Shown here: piece after piece, positions 44,199 to 56,109 of the stretch
How the letters are laid out: the number at the start of each line of letters is the position of its first letter
Numbering within the stretch: the stretch's first letter is position 1
Source of the DNA: Lantana camara
Lineage: Eukaryota > Streptophyta > Magnoliopsida > Lamiales > Verbenaceae
DNA: 64,000 nucleotides
Direction of reading: 5' to 3'
Assembly: GCA_037501455.1 (NCBI GenBank)
Contig: CM074858.1
Coordinates: forward strand, 11,458,501-11,522,500
Position numbers and translations under genes: made by a program
The notes under the pieces: generated by a model
Told to the model about the DNA's origin: nothing
Seen by the model: only the letters and a program-made list of their open reading frames with translations
Database searches by the model: none

Positions 44199-46557
44199 AG
44201 CATCCAAGCTCCAAAATAATTCTTATACATCAACAATTGCCATCACGGCTCAACCAAGTACTCTCCAAATCATTATACAATTATAAGGGTATGCAAGTGT
44301 AGGACTCAAATACAGAGCTAGAAGTAAATGCAAGACCTAGGACTCGAATTCCCGCCTAGCTCCCTCAACACCTGCATAAAACAACTGAAAACCAAACGGG
44401 TTCAGTCCAAAAGGGACTGGTGGGTACAAAACAGGGCATAAATAGAATATATGACAGTAATTAAACAATCACATGCAAGCTATAATCCCAAGCGAGGTTT
44501 TTAAAGACTTTCCCAAGTGGTTGAATAGAAATCATCAAAAGGGATTATAACGAATCATTAAAATTAGGTCATTAGTGGCCCGGCGAGTGGGCGTGCATTA
44601 TCTCCAACCAACACCTTGTGTAAACCATTTAAACATTCGTTCATTCATTATTTTCATGCAATCATTCTTTTGTGCACATTCATTAACATTTACACCTTCT
44701 TCCTCCGGGTTGGTGGTGGGTTTGCAAGGCCCAACCACCCATTCATTGACCAAAAGGGGTTACATGACTCCCCAGATGGCGCTCAGCGTCCATTCCTCGC
44801 TAACTCCTAACGAGGTCCGGTTACGCCGTTCATTGGTGGAACTAGTGTGAGGGATCACCGTCGGCCCGTACCTCCCCGGATAGCCACTCACACTAAGTCC
44901 CTGGGCCCCATTCGTGCATTCGATCATTTCTCACCAAAACATTAGGTAGGATTCATAAAATAAGGCTTTACGTTGGAAATATTTACTCTTTAAAACGACT
45001 CTCTATATATATATTAATTTTGGGTCGAAAACTTTCACATTGAAGGTATATATAGGGTCTTATATCTACATAGAAGAAAAACCCACCTTAAACCGTCAAA
45101 AAGGAGCAAACACGAGCCTCACTGACCGGCCTCGTCTCCAACTGGATCAAAATCTGTGCAAGAACGGTGAAGTGAGACTCAATATGACCAAATAAGACGC
45201 TCGGCAATGCAATAATCATGATATAAATAGGTACAAGATAAGATTATGTTATGAAGTGTTCAGGTGCACTATTTATACATTTAAATCATATAATCAAGTC
45301 ATTCAATTAATCGTTCAATTCATTCGAACTCATAATTCCACACTTTCAAGCACATTGATTCAAGAACTTCATATAGAATCGAAGCACAAGTTAAATCACA
45401 TTCAAATTGGAAACAAATAATTACATATATTCAATTAAATCAAATAGCATTTAATACCTATCCAAAATATATAAAACACATGCATGTACAGTAGCATGCA
45501 AACAAAATGCATGAGAAACAGAGGGTGACACGCCCGTGTCACCAAAATGCACCAAGCTGTGACACCCCCGTGTCACAGTACAGCGGACAACAAGCCAGGA
45601 AAAAGATGGTGACACGCCCGTGTCACCAATGCAAGGTAAACCGTGACACCCCCGTGTCACGGTATAGAAAAGTCCAACCAACAAGCATGCACCCCCGTGT
45701 CACGCGGAAGAGAAGAAAAGTGACACGCCCGTGTCACTGTACGCAGCAGAAACAGAGCAGTTTTCGTACAGCAACAAAACCAACCAAAACACCAAATTTT
45801 CAATTAACAAATGCAACCAAAACTTGAAGAAACATGTGTCCATACTTAAAGCACAATAAAATCTAGCATATATACCCATATCATGCATTGATCATCAAGA
45901 ATCTATCAAATGAAACCCATGTGCCAACCTATGATCTAAGCTCCTAAACTTCACAACATATGCATCAAACTTAAGCTCAGAGTTCACAACATGCTTCCAA
46001 ATAACACTTACTCAATTCAACCAATTCATACCAATACCCTAGCTTCACATATTCAAAGCAAGAATTCATCAAATCCCCAAGATTACCTTAAATGAAAGAA
46101 ATGGAAGAAGAGATGAATAGATGATGTTGATGATGCTTGAATGCCCACAATTCCCAAAAATATGAAGCTTGAAAGTTGAAATTTCCCACTAAACTTGAGA
46201 GGGTTTGGCTCGGTTGAAAGGAGGAAGAAAGAGCAAGTGTATGTAATGTTTTTGTATGAAAATGAGAGGCATGGGACGTGATTTGCTGCTATGAAGGAGA
46301 AAGAATTGGCCAAAATTGCTATTAAGTCCTCCAATTTAATCAGTTATGCAAGTGAAACCCCAAGCTTTTGAAATGTAATCAATTAAATCCAATTCAATTA
46401 AGTACTCAAATTTCATGAATGCTCAATTAAGATCATAACGAAATTAAGTCAAGTTCGGGAAATTAATTCGCATTGCAAGCAAGTTCAAATTAAGCAATAA
46501 ATATCAAGTTGTAAAGAATTCACAAAATACTTAACATTAAATACGTAAACAATTAAC

Positions 46558-46610
<53 letters not shown>

Positions 46611-46746
46611 CAATAACAAAATAAAGGAGATAACATTTAATACATTTAAAATAAAATCAACTATGTAAATACGTAAAAGAGTTATCTTGCGCAATTAGGT
46701 AAACAATTACGGCATACCTGTACGGCCGAAATATCGGGGCGTCACA
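43959..46746 (-). repeat. Chromovirus 3' LTR, 2.8 kb
   Basis: On the minus strand it starts TGTGACGCCCCGAT and ends GGGTGTTACA. It shares ends and long blocks with the solo LTR and the LARD LTRs. Long AT microsatellites lie at 44141-44193 and 46560-46609. Confidence 0.92.
45524..45738. repeat. Palindrome pairs in chromovirus LTR
   Basis: Six GTGACAC..GTGTCAC units have centres near 45533.5, 45567.5, 45617.5, 45651.5, 45694.5 and 45728.5, so spacing is 34, 50, 34, 43, 34. Units alternate a CGCCCG core and a CCCCCG core. The fifth has lost its left arm. The 34+50 period equals the 84 bp seen in the solo LTR. Confidence 0.9.
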
Positions 46747-46759
46747 ACCTCTCCCCCTT
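46747..46759 (-). other. Polypurine tract, chromovirus
   Basis: On the element strand AAGGGGGAGAGGT runs into the LTR start TGTGACGCC. It is identical to the tract of the LARD. Confidence 0.85.
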
Positions 46760-46782
46760 AAAAGAATCCGTCCTCGGATTCA

Positions 46783-49407
46783 TTAATCGCCCGGAAATAA
46801 TTCGGGATGAAATCTTTTCATCTTATTCTCCGTCTCCCACGTAGCCTCCTCCGTCTTATCACTTCTCCATAGGACTTTAACTAGTGGGATTTGCCGATTT
46901 CGAAGCTCTTGAATTTTACGATCCAATATCTTAATCGGCTTTTGAACGAAGGTGAGGTTCGGTTCTAACTCCACTTCCTCGACCGGTATGACTTCGGATT
47001 CATCCAGATAATATTTTCGAAGTTGAGACACATGAAATACATTATGAATTCCGGTCAAGCTCGGGGGTAGGTCCAAACGATAGGCCGTATCTCCAATTTT
47101 CTCCAAAATCTCATACGGTCCTAGATACCGAGGATTCAATTTCCCTTCTTTTCCAATCCTCGAAAATCCCTTACGAGGTGAGGCTTTCAAGAACACCCTA
47201 TCCCCAACCTCAAACTGAAGATCTTTCCTTCGGTGATCGGCATAGCTTTTCTGTCTGTCCTGGGCTGCTTTCATCCGTTGTCTGATTATTTGAACCTTAT
47301 CAATTGCCTCCTGCACGGCCTTAGAGGGTTTTTCCTTATTCTCCTCTCGTTTCACACCCTCTTGCTTCGTCCAATTCCATTCTTCCAAATCAAAGAACAA
47401 CGGTGACCTGCATTTCCGTCCGTAGAGAGCCTCATATGGAGCCATTTCTATCGATGCTTGAAAGCTATTATTATAGGCGAATTCAATTAAAGGCAATTGC
47501 TCGTTCCACGAACTCGAAAAATCCAATGCACATGCTCTCAACATATCCTCCAAATATTTAATTAATCTCTCCGATTGCCCGTCCGTCTGAGGATGGAAAG
47601 CTGTGCTGAATTGAAGCCTTGTGCCCAGATTCCTTTGCAATTCTTACCAAAATCTAGAAGTGAACCTCGGATCCCGATCTGATACAATGCTAACCGGTAC
47701 TCCATGAAGTCGGACGATTTCATCAACATATTTCTTAGCCAATTTAGGTACCTTATCCGACATCCGAACAGCTAGAAAATGTGCCGATTTCGTCAGTCGA
47801 TCCACTATTACCCAAATTCCATCTAAACCACCTTTCACTCGTGGAAGACCCAAAACAAAATCCATCGCCACTTGCTGCCATTTCCATTCTGGAATAGGTA
47901 ACGGTTGCAGTAGCCCCGATGGCTTCTGATGCTCTGCTTTCACCACTTGGCAAGTCAAACAATGTCTCACGAAGTTGATCACATCCCGCTTAAGTCCATT
48001 CCACCAATAAAATTTCTTTAAATCCTTATACATCTTATTTCCCCCGGGATGTATCGAATACCCTGATCGATGAGCTTCTTCCAATATCAACCGTCTTAAC
48101 TCTTCCGGAACCACCACTCTATTCTTAAACCTTAGAAGCCCGGTGTCATCAAATCCGAACGGACTCTCTGAATCATTTCTAGTTTTCTGCACCAACCTCT
48201 GAACTTCGGAGTCCACTCTCTGAGCTTCAAACAATCTCTGCTGAAGATCCGGTTGAACGGTATTATTCCGAATACTAGCTCTCAGCTTGAAAGACTCAGA
48301 TTCATCCATAGTTTCCACTTTAACACTTGACACGCTAGCCTTCCTACTAAGCGCATCCGCGACCACGTTGGCCTTTCCTGGATGATATCGAATCGTACAT
48401 TCATAATCCGCCAACACCTCCATCCAACGTCTCTGTCTCTTGTTTAATTCCTTCTGAGAAAACAAATACTGGAGACTCTTGTGGTCGGAAAAGATCTCAA
48501 AAGAAACTCCGTAAAGATAGTGTCTTCACTTTCCCAAAGCGAAGATCACTGTCGCTAGCTCGAGATCGTGAGTGGGATAATTCTGTTCATGATCCTTCAA
48601 TTTCTTCGAGGCATAAGCTATCACTTTACCATTCTGCATCAAAACACATCCCAATCCTTCTTTAGAGGCGTCCGTATAAACCATGTATCCTTCAGTGCCC
48701 TCGGGAAGTGCTAATACCGGTGCAGCGGTCAATTTTTCCTTCAAGAGTTGAAAACTCGCTTCGCATGTCTCGTCCCACTCAAATTTAGCTTCCTTCTTAG
48801 TTAATCGAGTTAAAGGACCGGCTATCTTTGAAAAATCCTTCACGAACCTTCGGTAATAACCTGCTAATCCCAAGAAACTCCTGACCTCGGAAGCATTCTT
48901 CGGACTCTGCCACTGAATAACCGTCTCGATCTTTGAAGGATCAACTTCCAAACCCTTACTTGAAATAATATGGCCTAGGAAGGCAACCCGGTCGATCCAA
49001 AACTCACACTTACTAAACTTCGCATACAACCGGTGCTCTCTCAACGTCTCCAATACCAAGTTAAGATGCCTAACATGATCTTCCGGAGTCTTTGAATACA
49101 CAAGAATGTCATCAATGAAGATTACGACGAATTTATCCAAATACGGCCGAAAAATCCGATGCATCATGTCCATGAATGCTGCAGGGGCATTTGTCAAACC
49201 AAAAGGCATCACTACGAACTCGTAATGCCCATACCGGGTATTAAATCCTGTCTTTGGTATATCCTCTTCCCGGATTTTCAACTGGTAATAGCCTTGCCTT
49301 AAATCCAATTTCGAATAAACCTGTGAACCTTGCAGCATGTCAAATAAGTCCTCAATGTGGGGCAACGGGTACTTATTCAAATAAGTCCTCAATGTGGGGC
49401 AACGGGT
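46783..49407 (-). pseudogene. Chromovirus pol: partial RT, RNase H, integrase, chromodomain
   Basis: RT begins within [15 protein letters not shown], with [16 protein letters not shown] and the catalytic FIDDILVYS. RNase H starts at [17 protein letters not shown] at about 48524 replaces a Trp after FALGK. The next open part includes [14 protein letters not shown], then the integrase zinc region ([18 protein letters not shown]), first Asp in MDFVLGLP and second in [14 protein letters not shown] at 47644 replaces a Gln, and the rest follows with catalytic Glu in TDGQSERLIKYLEDML. The C-terminus is a chromodomain (KIQELRNRQIPLVKVLWRS, then EEATWETE). Only two point nonsense changes are seen in the surviving 2.6 kb, so inactivation is recent compared with copia-1. 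The first 24 residues of the longest open frame come from copia-2 LTR DNA and are not pol. Confidence 0.93.
49341..49407. repeat. 37-bp tandem duplication at the chromovirus breakpoint
   Basis: Thirty bases, starting CAAATAAGTCCTCAATGTGG, occur at 49341-49370 and 49378-49407, and the second copy ends exactly at the joint to copia LTR. The GGGT at the joint is shared by both parents. Confidence 0.9.
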
Positions 49408-50692
49408 TCCATGAATCTCGTTATGGTTGTATGTTGGCATTGTTTGAATCATGTATGGGGGCATATGAGATGCCAACATAGAATCTATCGCTCGTCTAGA
49501 AGAACAAGTGAATCACCCATGAATTCTATTGTAGCACATTCCACTTAAATCCTTACGCAAGGTAGTGAGATCTAAATTAGGAAATAGGTTTCCTAGAGTG
49601 TTAGATCAAATGGAATTGCTATTAGAATTAATTCATAGCATTAGGACTAATAGGGTTCTATTATTCCCATGCCCTAGGTCCTAATCGGGGATTGGACGAA
49701 GGGAGGATCTTATCTCACGGTATCCATGAGACTGAAAGGTTCACAACATAAACTTCACCTGTTGGATGGGTGGTCATGAGCTTGTCAGTAGACATCGATC
49801 ATGATCTGTAGGTACTGATTAATTAAAAGGAGTTTTAATTAAACAGTGATTAATTGAAAGAGTTCAATTAAATCAATAAGATAAAAGATTATCCGAAATA
49901 CCACATTAAGAATGTGGACCTACTGCTATTCATTGGTGAACCTAAGGGGTCACACAATGACTCGAGTGGAACAACGTGATTATCTAAAGATCAATAGAGA
50001 TTGATTGATAAATTAAATGAGTTTAATTTATAATATGAGAGAGTAATTAATTAATAATTGTATTAATTAATTTATGCTTAATTGTTAAGCTATTGAGAAT
50101 AGATGTTAAAGAGTTAACATTAATTTAAATAAGTGTATTTGAATTATATACATTCATTTAAATAAGTGTATTTGAATTATATTGGGCTTAAAATTTAATT
50201 AAGAGTAATTAATTTTTAAGTCCATCAATTTAATTAGACATTGGACTTTTGATTTAATTATTGTAATTAAATTAAGTCCACTAATTAAATGAATGTTGGG
50301 CCTTTTAATTTAATTTGTAGTAATTTAATTAAAGCCCATCATATTGACTAGCCCATAGAGTTTTTAACCTAGTGCTAAGCATATAAGCAGATTTGTGAGA
50401 AGAAATCTTAACGTCGTTGTTTTTTCTTTTTTGTTTTCTCTCCAAGTCTCTCTTTTCTCTCCTCTCTTAATATCGTATTGAGAATGCTATTAGATAATCA
50501 ATAACTAATTAGTATTCTAGTGTGCTAATTGAATAGTTGTTCCGTGTGGGATTCTTGAAAGCAAATCGGATAGGAGGACACCGGATAGGTTTTGGAAAAC
50601 CTTCTTATCATCGCCATCAACTGGAAGTGAAAGAGGTATTTGATTCTTCTTTTGTTTAAATTGTAAATCTTGAATCAAAGGTGATCTTGTTT
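49408..50692 (+). repeat. copia-2 3' LTR, second part, truncated
   Basis: It matches 36571-37853 with a short duplication near 50110-50180 and a small deletion near 50540. It lacks the last roughly 80 bases of the LTR, including the CA end, and is joined to CGI121 exon 2. Confidence 0.9.
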
Positions 50693-51392
50693 GAAATGCT
50701 ACTTCGGGTTCCAGAGTTCCTGCTTGCATCAAATCTAGAAGTTCTCTGCATGTATACATTTTGTGATTAGAAAGATATCTATCAAGCCATCGCTACATTG
50801 TGGGCAACAAGCAATACCTTTCTAGCAATGCAAATATGTCACAAACTCAAAAGTTTATTTCTTGAAAGAGACAAAGAAATATCAATTCTTTATTGGCAAT
50901 GGAAAGATCATAAATGGATCAAATTCCAAAAATTTCAGCATTATTATAAAGAGGATGAGAATACACAATTCAGAGGACAAACGTTAATTTTGTAAATTAA
51001 TTTTTCAATTTCGGAGTTTGCAAAAACCGGGTGCAGAATCCCCGTGGGGTTTTAGCAAGGTACCCTCAAATATAAAAACAAACCAGGAATTACAAGAGAA
51101 AGTTCACAAGAAACATTAACAGAAAACTAAAACCAGTAAGCCTATTCAAATTATAACTATTAATAAAGCTATTATAGCAGAAAAGTAATCACAAGCGTAC
51201 TAAATTTTGATGCAGCAGAGAGGAGCCTCCTTCACAGTGTCTTTATCCTTGGAAAAGTTCCCATTGTTAGCCATACAATTATCAGAGTTTCTACTTCAAC
51301 CAGTATAAGTACCAAGAGTTTAAACACACAAAACATCATAGCCCAACTTCTGAAGATTAAACATTACCTCAAAGAACATTAAACCTATGACT

Positions 51393-52969
51393 TAGGGGTG
51401 GCAAAATGGGTTGAACCCAATGGGTCCAACCCATTATAGGTGGGTTGGGTTGGGTTGGTTTTGATGAAATTTAAATTGGGTTGGTTTGGGTTGGGTCAAT
51501 GATGGGTTAGGAAAGTAATGGGTCCTTAATGGGTTATGGTGGGTTGATATTGGGTTTGAGTTGGGTCTTTAATGGTTTAAGATTAATTATCCAATTTTAA
51601 TGTTTTATTACTATTTTACACTCCCCATAAATTACATAATATATTTTTATTCATAAATTTTTTAAACATAATTACACATTTTTTACACATACTAACACAT
51701 ATTTACACACACTAACACAATTTTACACATATTTTCACACAATAACATATTTTTTACACACATTTACACACTAACATAATTTTACACGTATTTTCACACA
51801 CGAACACGATTTTTAACTCGTTTGCCAAATTTTCAACCTGTTCTATTTATTTTAGACTCGTTTGACCCATTTTGGATCAATTTCACCCATTTTTCAACCC
51901 GTTCAATCTATTTTGGACTCGTTTGACCCGTTTTTGACCATTTTAACCCATTTTTTGACTTATTCGACCTATTTTGGACGGGTGAGATGGGCTTCAAACG
52001 GTTCAAAACGAGTCTAAATAGATTTAACAGGTTCAAAAAAGGGTTAAAATAGCCCAAAATGGGCCAAACGAGTCAAAAATAGAACGAACATATCAAAAAA
52101 ACGGGTGAAATAGGTTAAAAACGGGTCAAATTAGTCCAAAATAGGTCAAATAGGTTGAAATACGGGTTGAAATGGCAAAAAATGGGTCAAACGAGTCTTA
52201 AATAAGGCAAACAAGTCGGAAAACGAGTGAAACGATCCCAAAATGGGTCAAATGATTCCAAAATAGGTCAAATAGGTCGAAAAACGGGTGAAAGGGGCCC
52301 AAAACGAGTTGAACGAGTCAAAAATAGGTCGAACAGGTTGAAAATTGGGTGAAATGGGTCCAAAATGGGTCAAACGAGTCCAAAATAGGTCGAACAGGTT
52401 GAAAATTGGGTGAAATGGGTCCAAAACGGATCAAATGATTCCTAAAAAGGTCGAATAGGTCGAAAAACGGGTGAAAAAGGCCCAAAAGGGGTCGAACGAG
52501 TCAGAAATAGGTCGAACAGATTGAAAATTGGGTGAAATTGGTCCAAAACGGGTCAAATGAGTCCAAAATAGGTAGAACATGTCGAAAAACGGGTGAAACA
52601 AACCAAAAATGGGTTAAACGAGTCTAAAATAAAACGAACATGTTGAAAAACGAAAAAACGGACTCAAAATAAACCAAATGGGTTGAAAATATATTAATTG
52701 GGTAAAATAAATCCAAAATAAGTTAAATATATTAGTGAAGGGTATATTGGACATTTAAGTACTTGAATTGAGTTGGAACTCATTAATAACCCATTATTGA
52801 ACCCACTAGCAAACCATTAAAACCCACCACAACCCATTAAAAACCCATTAAGAACCCAACCCATTAAGAACCCATTAGTATAGAACACATTTTTGACTCA
52901 ATCCATTTAGACCCAACCCATATGAACCCAACCCAAACCCAGCCCAACCCACCCATTTGTCACCCCTGG
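51393..52969. mobile_element. hAT-like element with inverted internal arrays
   Basis: The ends are AGGGGTGGCAAAATGGGT and the reverse complement of AGGGGTGACAAATGGGT, the plant hAT/Ac-type terminus. The flanks CTATGACT and CTATGAGG agree at 6 of 8 bases, and copy A lacks the element at this place in intron 1. The right half has an array of about 61-bp units (GGGTCAAACGAGTCCAAAATAGGTCG). The left half has the same words reverse-complemented, so the element can fold back. No transposase is visible. Confidence 0.82.
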
Positions 52970-53209
52970 CTATGAGGCTATAAATCAATTTTTGAAACTA
53001 CCTTCAGCTTTTTGGCACCCGAAGAACTGCAAATTTCCAATTCCACCGGTGCGTAAAATAAAGGCATAATCATCAACTATGTGAACAAGCCAAAATTTCT
53101 CTCAAACCCCAAAATTGATTGACCATCTCCAAAAGAAACCCACGTTAAGAAACACGAAAAAACCAAAAATTTCTTAACAGTAGGGAATGTACATAAAGTG
53201 ATAAAATAT

Positions 53210-53230
53210 GGGGGGGGGGGGGGGGGGGGG
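53210..53230 (+). repeat. Run of 21 G
   Basis: A homopolymer just inside intron 1 of copy B (a C-run on the gene strand, 11 bases after the donor). Its exact length is uncertain in any sequencing. Confidence 0.9.
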
Positions 53231-53420
53231 AGAATCCGTACTTGGAGTTGGTGACATCGATGAAGAGAGCTAGAGCGAGAGTTGCACCACCGACCTTGAA
53301 TGTCTTCATATTTGATTGTGGAAATTTAGTCATAATTGAGGTTTTAGGGTTTTGAAAAGAAAACAAAGAACAAAAAAATAAAATTGTAAATTGTGAAAGG
53401 GAAAAACGTATAGAGAACAA

Positions 53421-53609
53421 GTGAACAACACTTCTTCGCGCCATATAAACTAAAAATTTATAAATTATAATTTGTTGTAAAACTGTATACTAAACAACGA
53501 AAAATGACAAAAGATATGAAAATAAAATATTACCATCTGTAGTAATATGTATTACTAAGTTCGTATGTTTACAATGAATCGATGGTTCATCAGATTAAGA
53601 TCATAATTA
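53421..53609. other. Spacer between CGI121 copies B and C
   Basis: Short AT-rich sequence with no feature recognised. Confidence 0.5.
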
Positions 53610-53942
53610 ATTTGATATAAATCACCTTTATTACCAAAGAAACTTCACAGCAACTTAAGCAGAAATAAAGATCAAATATATACCAAAAGACACTACCAAA
53701 AATCTAAGAGTTTATTTAGAAAACTTAACAAAAATATAATGTTCATAATTTATGCATTTCTTTTTTGATCAATTCATCTCAATTCCATACCAAAATTGTC
53801 CAAAAATCTAAAAAAATTACCCAGTAAAAACACGTTGATTCCACAATTCGGTAGAAGAAATCCAATAAGGAAAAAATAACATGGTACAACTGTACAAGAT
53901 TACAAAACGGATACAAAACCTTGAAAATTTTCTCCTCAGCCC

Positions 53943-54743
53943 TCACAACGCATCCCGTGCTACAATCCTACATATTATAGCATCTGGTACTAAAGATATC
54001 CCCAACTCAGGTGTTGTTATTTTGTTGTGCTAAAAGATACAAAACAAACATTGTTACATTAGAGAGAGAAGGGGGGGGAGGGGAGGGAGGGGGGGAGGGA
54101 ACCTTCTTTATTCGGGCTTGGTCCACCCATGCTTCCAGTTCCTCTAAGCTGATTTTAGTACCCTTGATAAGTTCCTTGATGGTTGTCATCTGGCAAAATA
54201 GTGAAATTACATTTTTAGCCCTCGTTTTTATATAAAAGAGAAAAATCCCTCTAAAAGAGATTAGAGATTGCAATCCTCATTATCTTACTTCATTAGCAGA
54301 AGCACCAAAACGAGCTACAAGTATGTAACTTGTGATGTCAGATATACAACACCTTTTCAAGAATTCTGATATCTGATACAAAACCATGATGAATTTATAA
54401 ATCAAGTAGAATTTCTAGAAGCATATTGAGATAAGGTCATATCTTTCTTTCTTACATGTTTAGAACCAGAGTAAATATAAACAGCTCAGAGTGAAGAGTG
54501 CTGGTTATCAATGACTCGCGTAATTTGGCTATATGTGTCTTATTTACAGCACCAAGAAGAGGGAAAACATCTGATATCTGTCTCAATTCCATGGAATTCG
54601 GCATAAATACAAATAAAATACCAAAAGAAAAAAAAGATCAGGATGAAAGATTGATTATATGAGCACTTGAACTTACCAGTGAAGCATTCAGAAATGCTAC
54701 TTTGGGTTCCAAAGTTCCTGCTTGCATCAAATCTAGAAGTTCT
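53943..54743 (-). pseudogene. CGI121 copy C, exons 2-6, frameshifted and without exon 1
   Basis: Exons correspond to copy A: 54743-54677, 54577-54456, 54372-54289, 54189-54103, 54029-53943. Exons 4, 5 and 6 are open, and the end reads LVPDAIICRIVARDAL and stop. Exon 3 has lost one base near 54483, giving a frameshift in the LHSEL region. The exon 2 acceptor reads CAA instead of CAG. Exon 1 is missing, as similarity ends at about 54800 in intron 1. Intron 5 carries a G-rich run (54071-54100) where copy A has a purine tract too. It lies head to tail with copy B. Confidence 0.88.
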
Positions 54744-54838
54744 TTGCATGTATAGATTTTGTGATTAAAAAGATATCTATCAAGCCATATCTGCATAATA
54801 TCCACCGAAACGAGATACAAATAGTAATTTTATTATCT

Positions 54839-56109
54839 GTAACGCCCCAATTTCCAGAAAGTCAGGTACGCTCGATACGTGTGAGTACCACCTGGATTGA
54901 AATGGATTTTCGTGATGAGCACCTCTAAGAAACTCTACATTGGAGAGGTAAGCTCTTACAGTGCAAGGTGATTACATATCTGCTTTTGTTGATACTCTGC
55001 AATTACCTATTATTCCATCATTCTATAGTATTAACCATGTACCTATTGATGTTTGGTTGCTGTAAATAGGAAAAGTTTAAATATGCAAATTTGTTTTTGA
55101 GAGCTTGCATTATATTTCAAGGTAAACAAATCTCTAATTTGTGTTGTACTTGGTGCAAGTCCTTAAAATTTCATATCCTTATTTCTAATGTAGGTTATCA
55201 TTAAATGTGATTATATGGCAAACCAACTTCAAAGCTTTGCTTAAATGCATACCTTTTCTGAAAGTTTTTCATCGTTAATTTCAAAAGAATGATGGAGTAA
55301 TATGATTCAGTGCAGGCATTTTCAGGCATTTATAGGATTTTCTGGTCTTAATCTGTCACTGGCGACATATGCTGCAGTTCTAAGAGTGTGATTGGTCTGT
55401 TATTATATAGGGAATGGTCAAATGAAGTTGTTAACAGAAATATATTCTGAAATGTTTGAATGCGAATTGTTGATTCTTTTCTAAAGAGAGCTGAATCGAA
55501 TCCTTATATCTGGTATGATTGTTCTTACCTTGTTAATTGGAAATGGTTCATACATCTTCTTGGCATTATACTGGTCATTAATAGTTGTATTTTTCTTGCA
55601 TGCTGCTGCCCAAGAGTTGTAGAATTTTTGAGGTAGCTGACTTTTGTGCCGTAAGAGTTGCAGAATTTTCGAGGTAATGTCCAGTTCGCGTGATTGATTG
55701 TTGGCAATTGTTCGAATTTTTGTGCTAGAATTTTCTATATCTTTGTTTGACCTATTGAAATTTCTGAAGAGTTTTGTGATTTTGCTAAAATTCATGAATT
55801 TCTTTCGACTCTGATGATGATATTATGTTTGAGTTGGTATTCAATTATGACTTCATTGTTGACAATGGATGGTGCTTTCTGCTCAACATGGTTGAAATGT
55901 TTAAAAAATCCATTGGATTGAACATGGACATACTTTTTTTTTCATTGTCAGACCATGTCAGTCGTAATCACAATAACAGACAAGTGTTATTTAGATTATG
56001 TAAAGCATTTTAAAGATCTTTTATGTAAATAAACTGACACTTCGTATTTACTATTGACTGAAAGGGAATTTTTATATAGGTTGCTCTGGCTCAAGATTGA
56101 CATCGGCCA
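54839..56109 (+). other. Unassigned DNA, possibly an LTR start and part of a CACTA element
   Basis: TGTAACGCCCCAATTTCC at 54839 looks like an LTR start of the chromovirus type, but no matching LTR body follows. The rest has no convincing coding sequence. Its last five bases, GGCCA, are the left target duplication of the next element, so this DNA was continuous with 62882 onward. Confidence 0.45.

Larger units (their letters stand above)
43959..49407 (-). mobile_element. Ty3/gypsy chromovirus (Tekay/Del-like), 5' part deleted
   Basis: On the minus strand the order is partial RT, RNase H, integrase, chromodomain, polypurine tract, 3' LTR. The 5' LTR, gag and protease are gone. At 49407 the RT joins copia-2 LTR sequence that in the 5' LTR lies about 335 bp beyond the insertion point, so one deletion removed both the element's 5' part and that LTR piece. 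No right-hand target duplication remains. Confidence 0.92.
25768..50692 (+). mobile_element. Ty1/copia retrotransposon copia-2, carrying two nested elements
   Basis: The own sequence is 25768-26263, 36457-43958 and 49408-50692. The 5' LTR is split by a LARD-like element, the 3' LTR by a truncated chromovirus, and the right end is cut at 50692 before the LTR terminus. Primer binding site, gag-pol and polypurine tract are recognisable. It interrupts CGI121 copy B, and the cut LTR end is joined directly to exon 2, so sequence between exon 3 and exon 2 was deleted as well. Confidence 0.92.
50693..53309 (-). pseudogene. CGI121 copy B, exons 1 and part of 2
   Basis: Exon 1 (53309-53242, 68 bp) is intact and reads MKTFKVGGATLALALFIDVTNS with a GTACGG donor. 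Intron 1 is expanded by a hAT-like element. Exon 2 starts at 50745 after CAG and is cut at 50693, within VAF, by copia-2 LTR sequence. The remainder of this copy is at 25505-25767. Upstream similarity to copy A, including the telo-box-like motif, extends to about 53420. Confidence 0.88.

Noticed and set aside
48526..49479. A single 317-residue RT protein starting [10 protein letters not shown]
   Set aside because: The first 24 residues are read from copia-2 LTR DNA across a deletion joint. The true pol sequence starts at 49407.
53590..54830. Copy C as the missing 5' part of copy B
   Set aside because: Its exons 2-6 lie upstream of copy B's exon 1 on the gene strand and repeat exons that B also has, so it is a separate copy.
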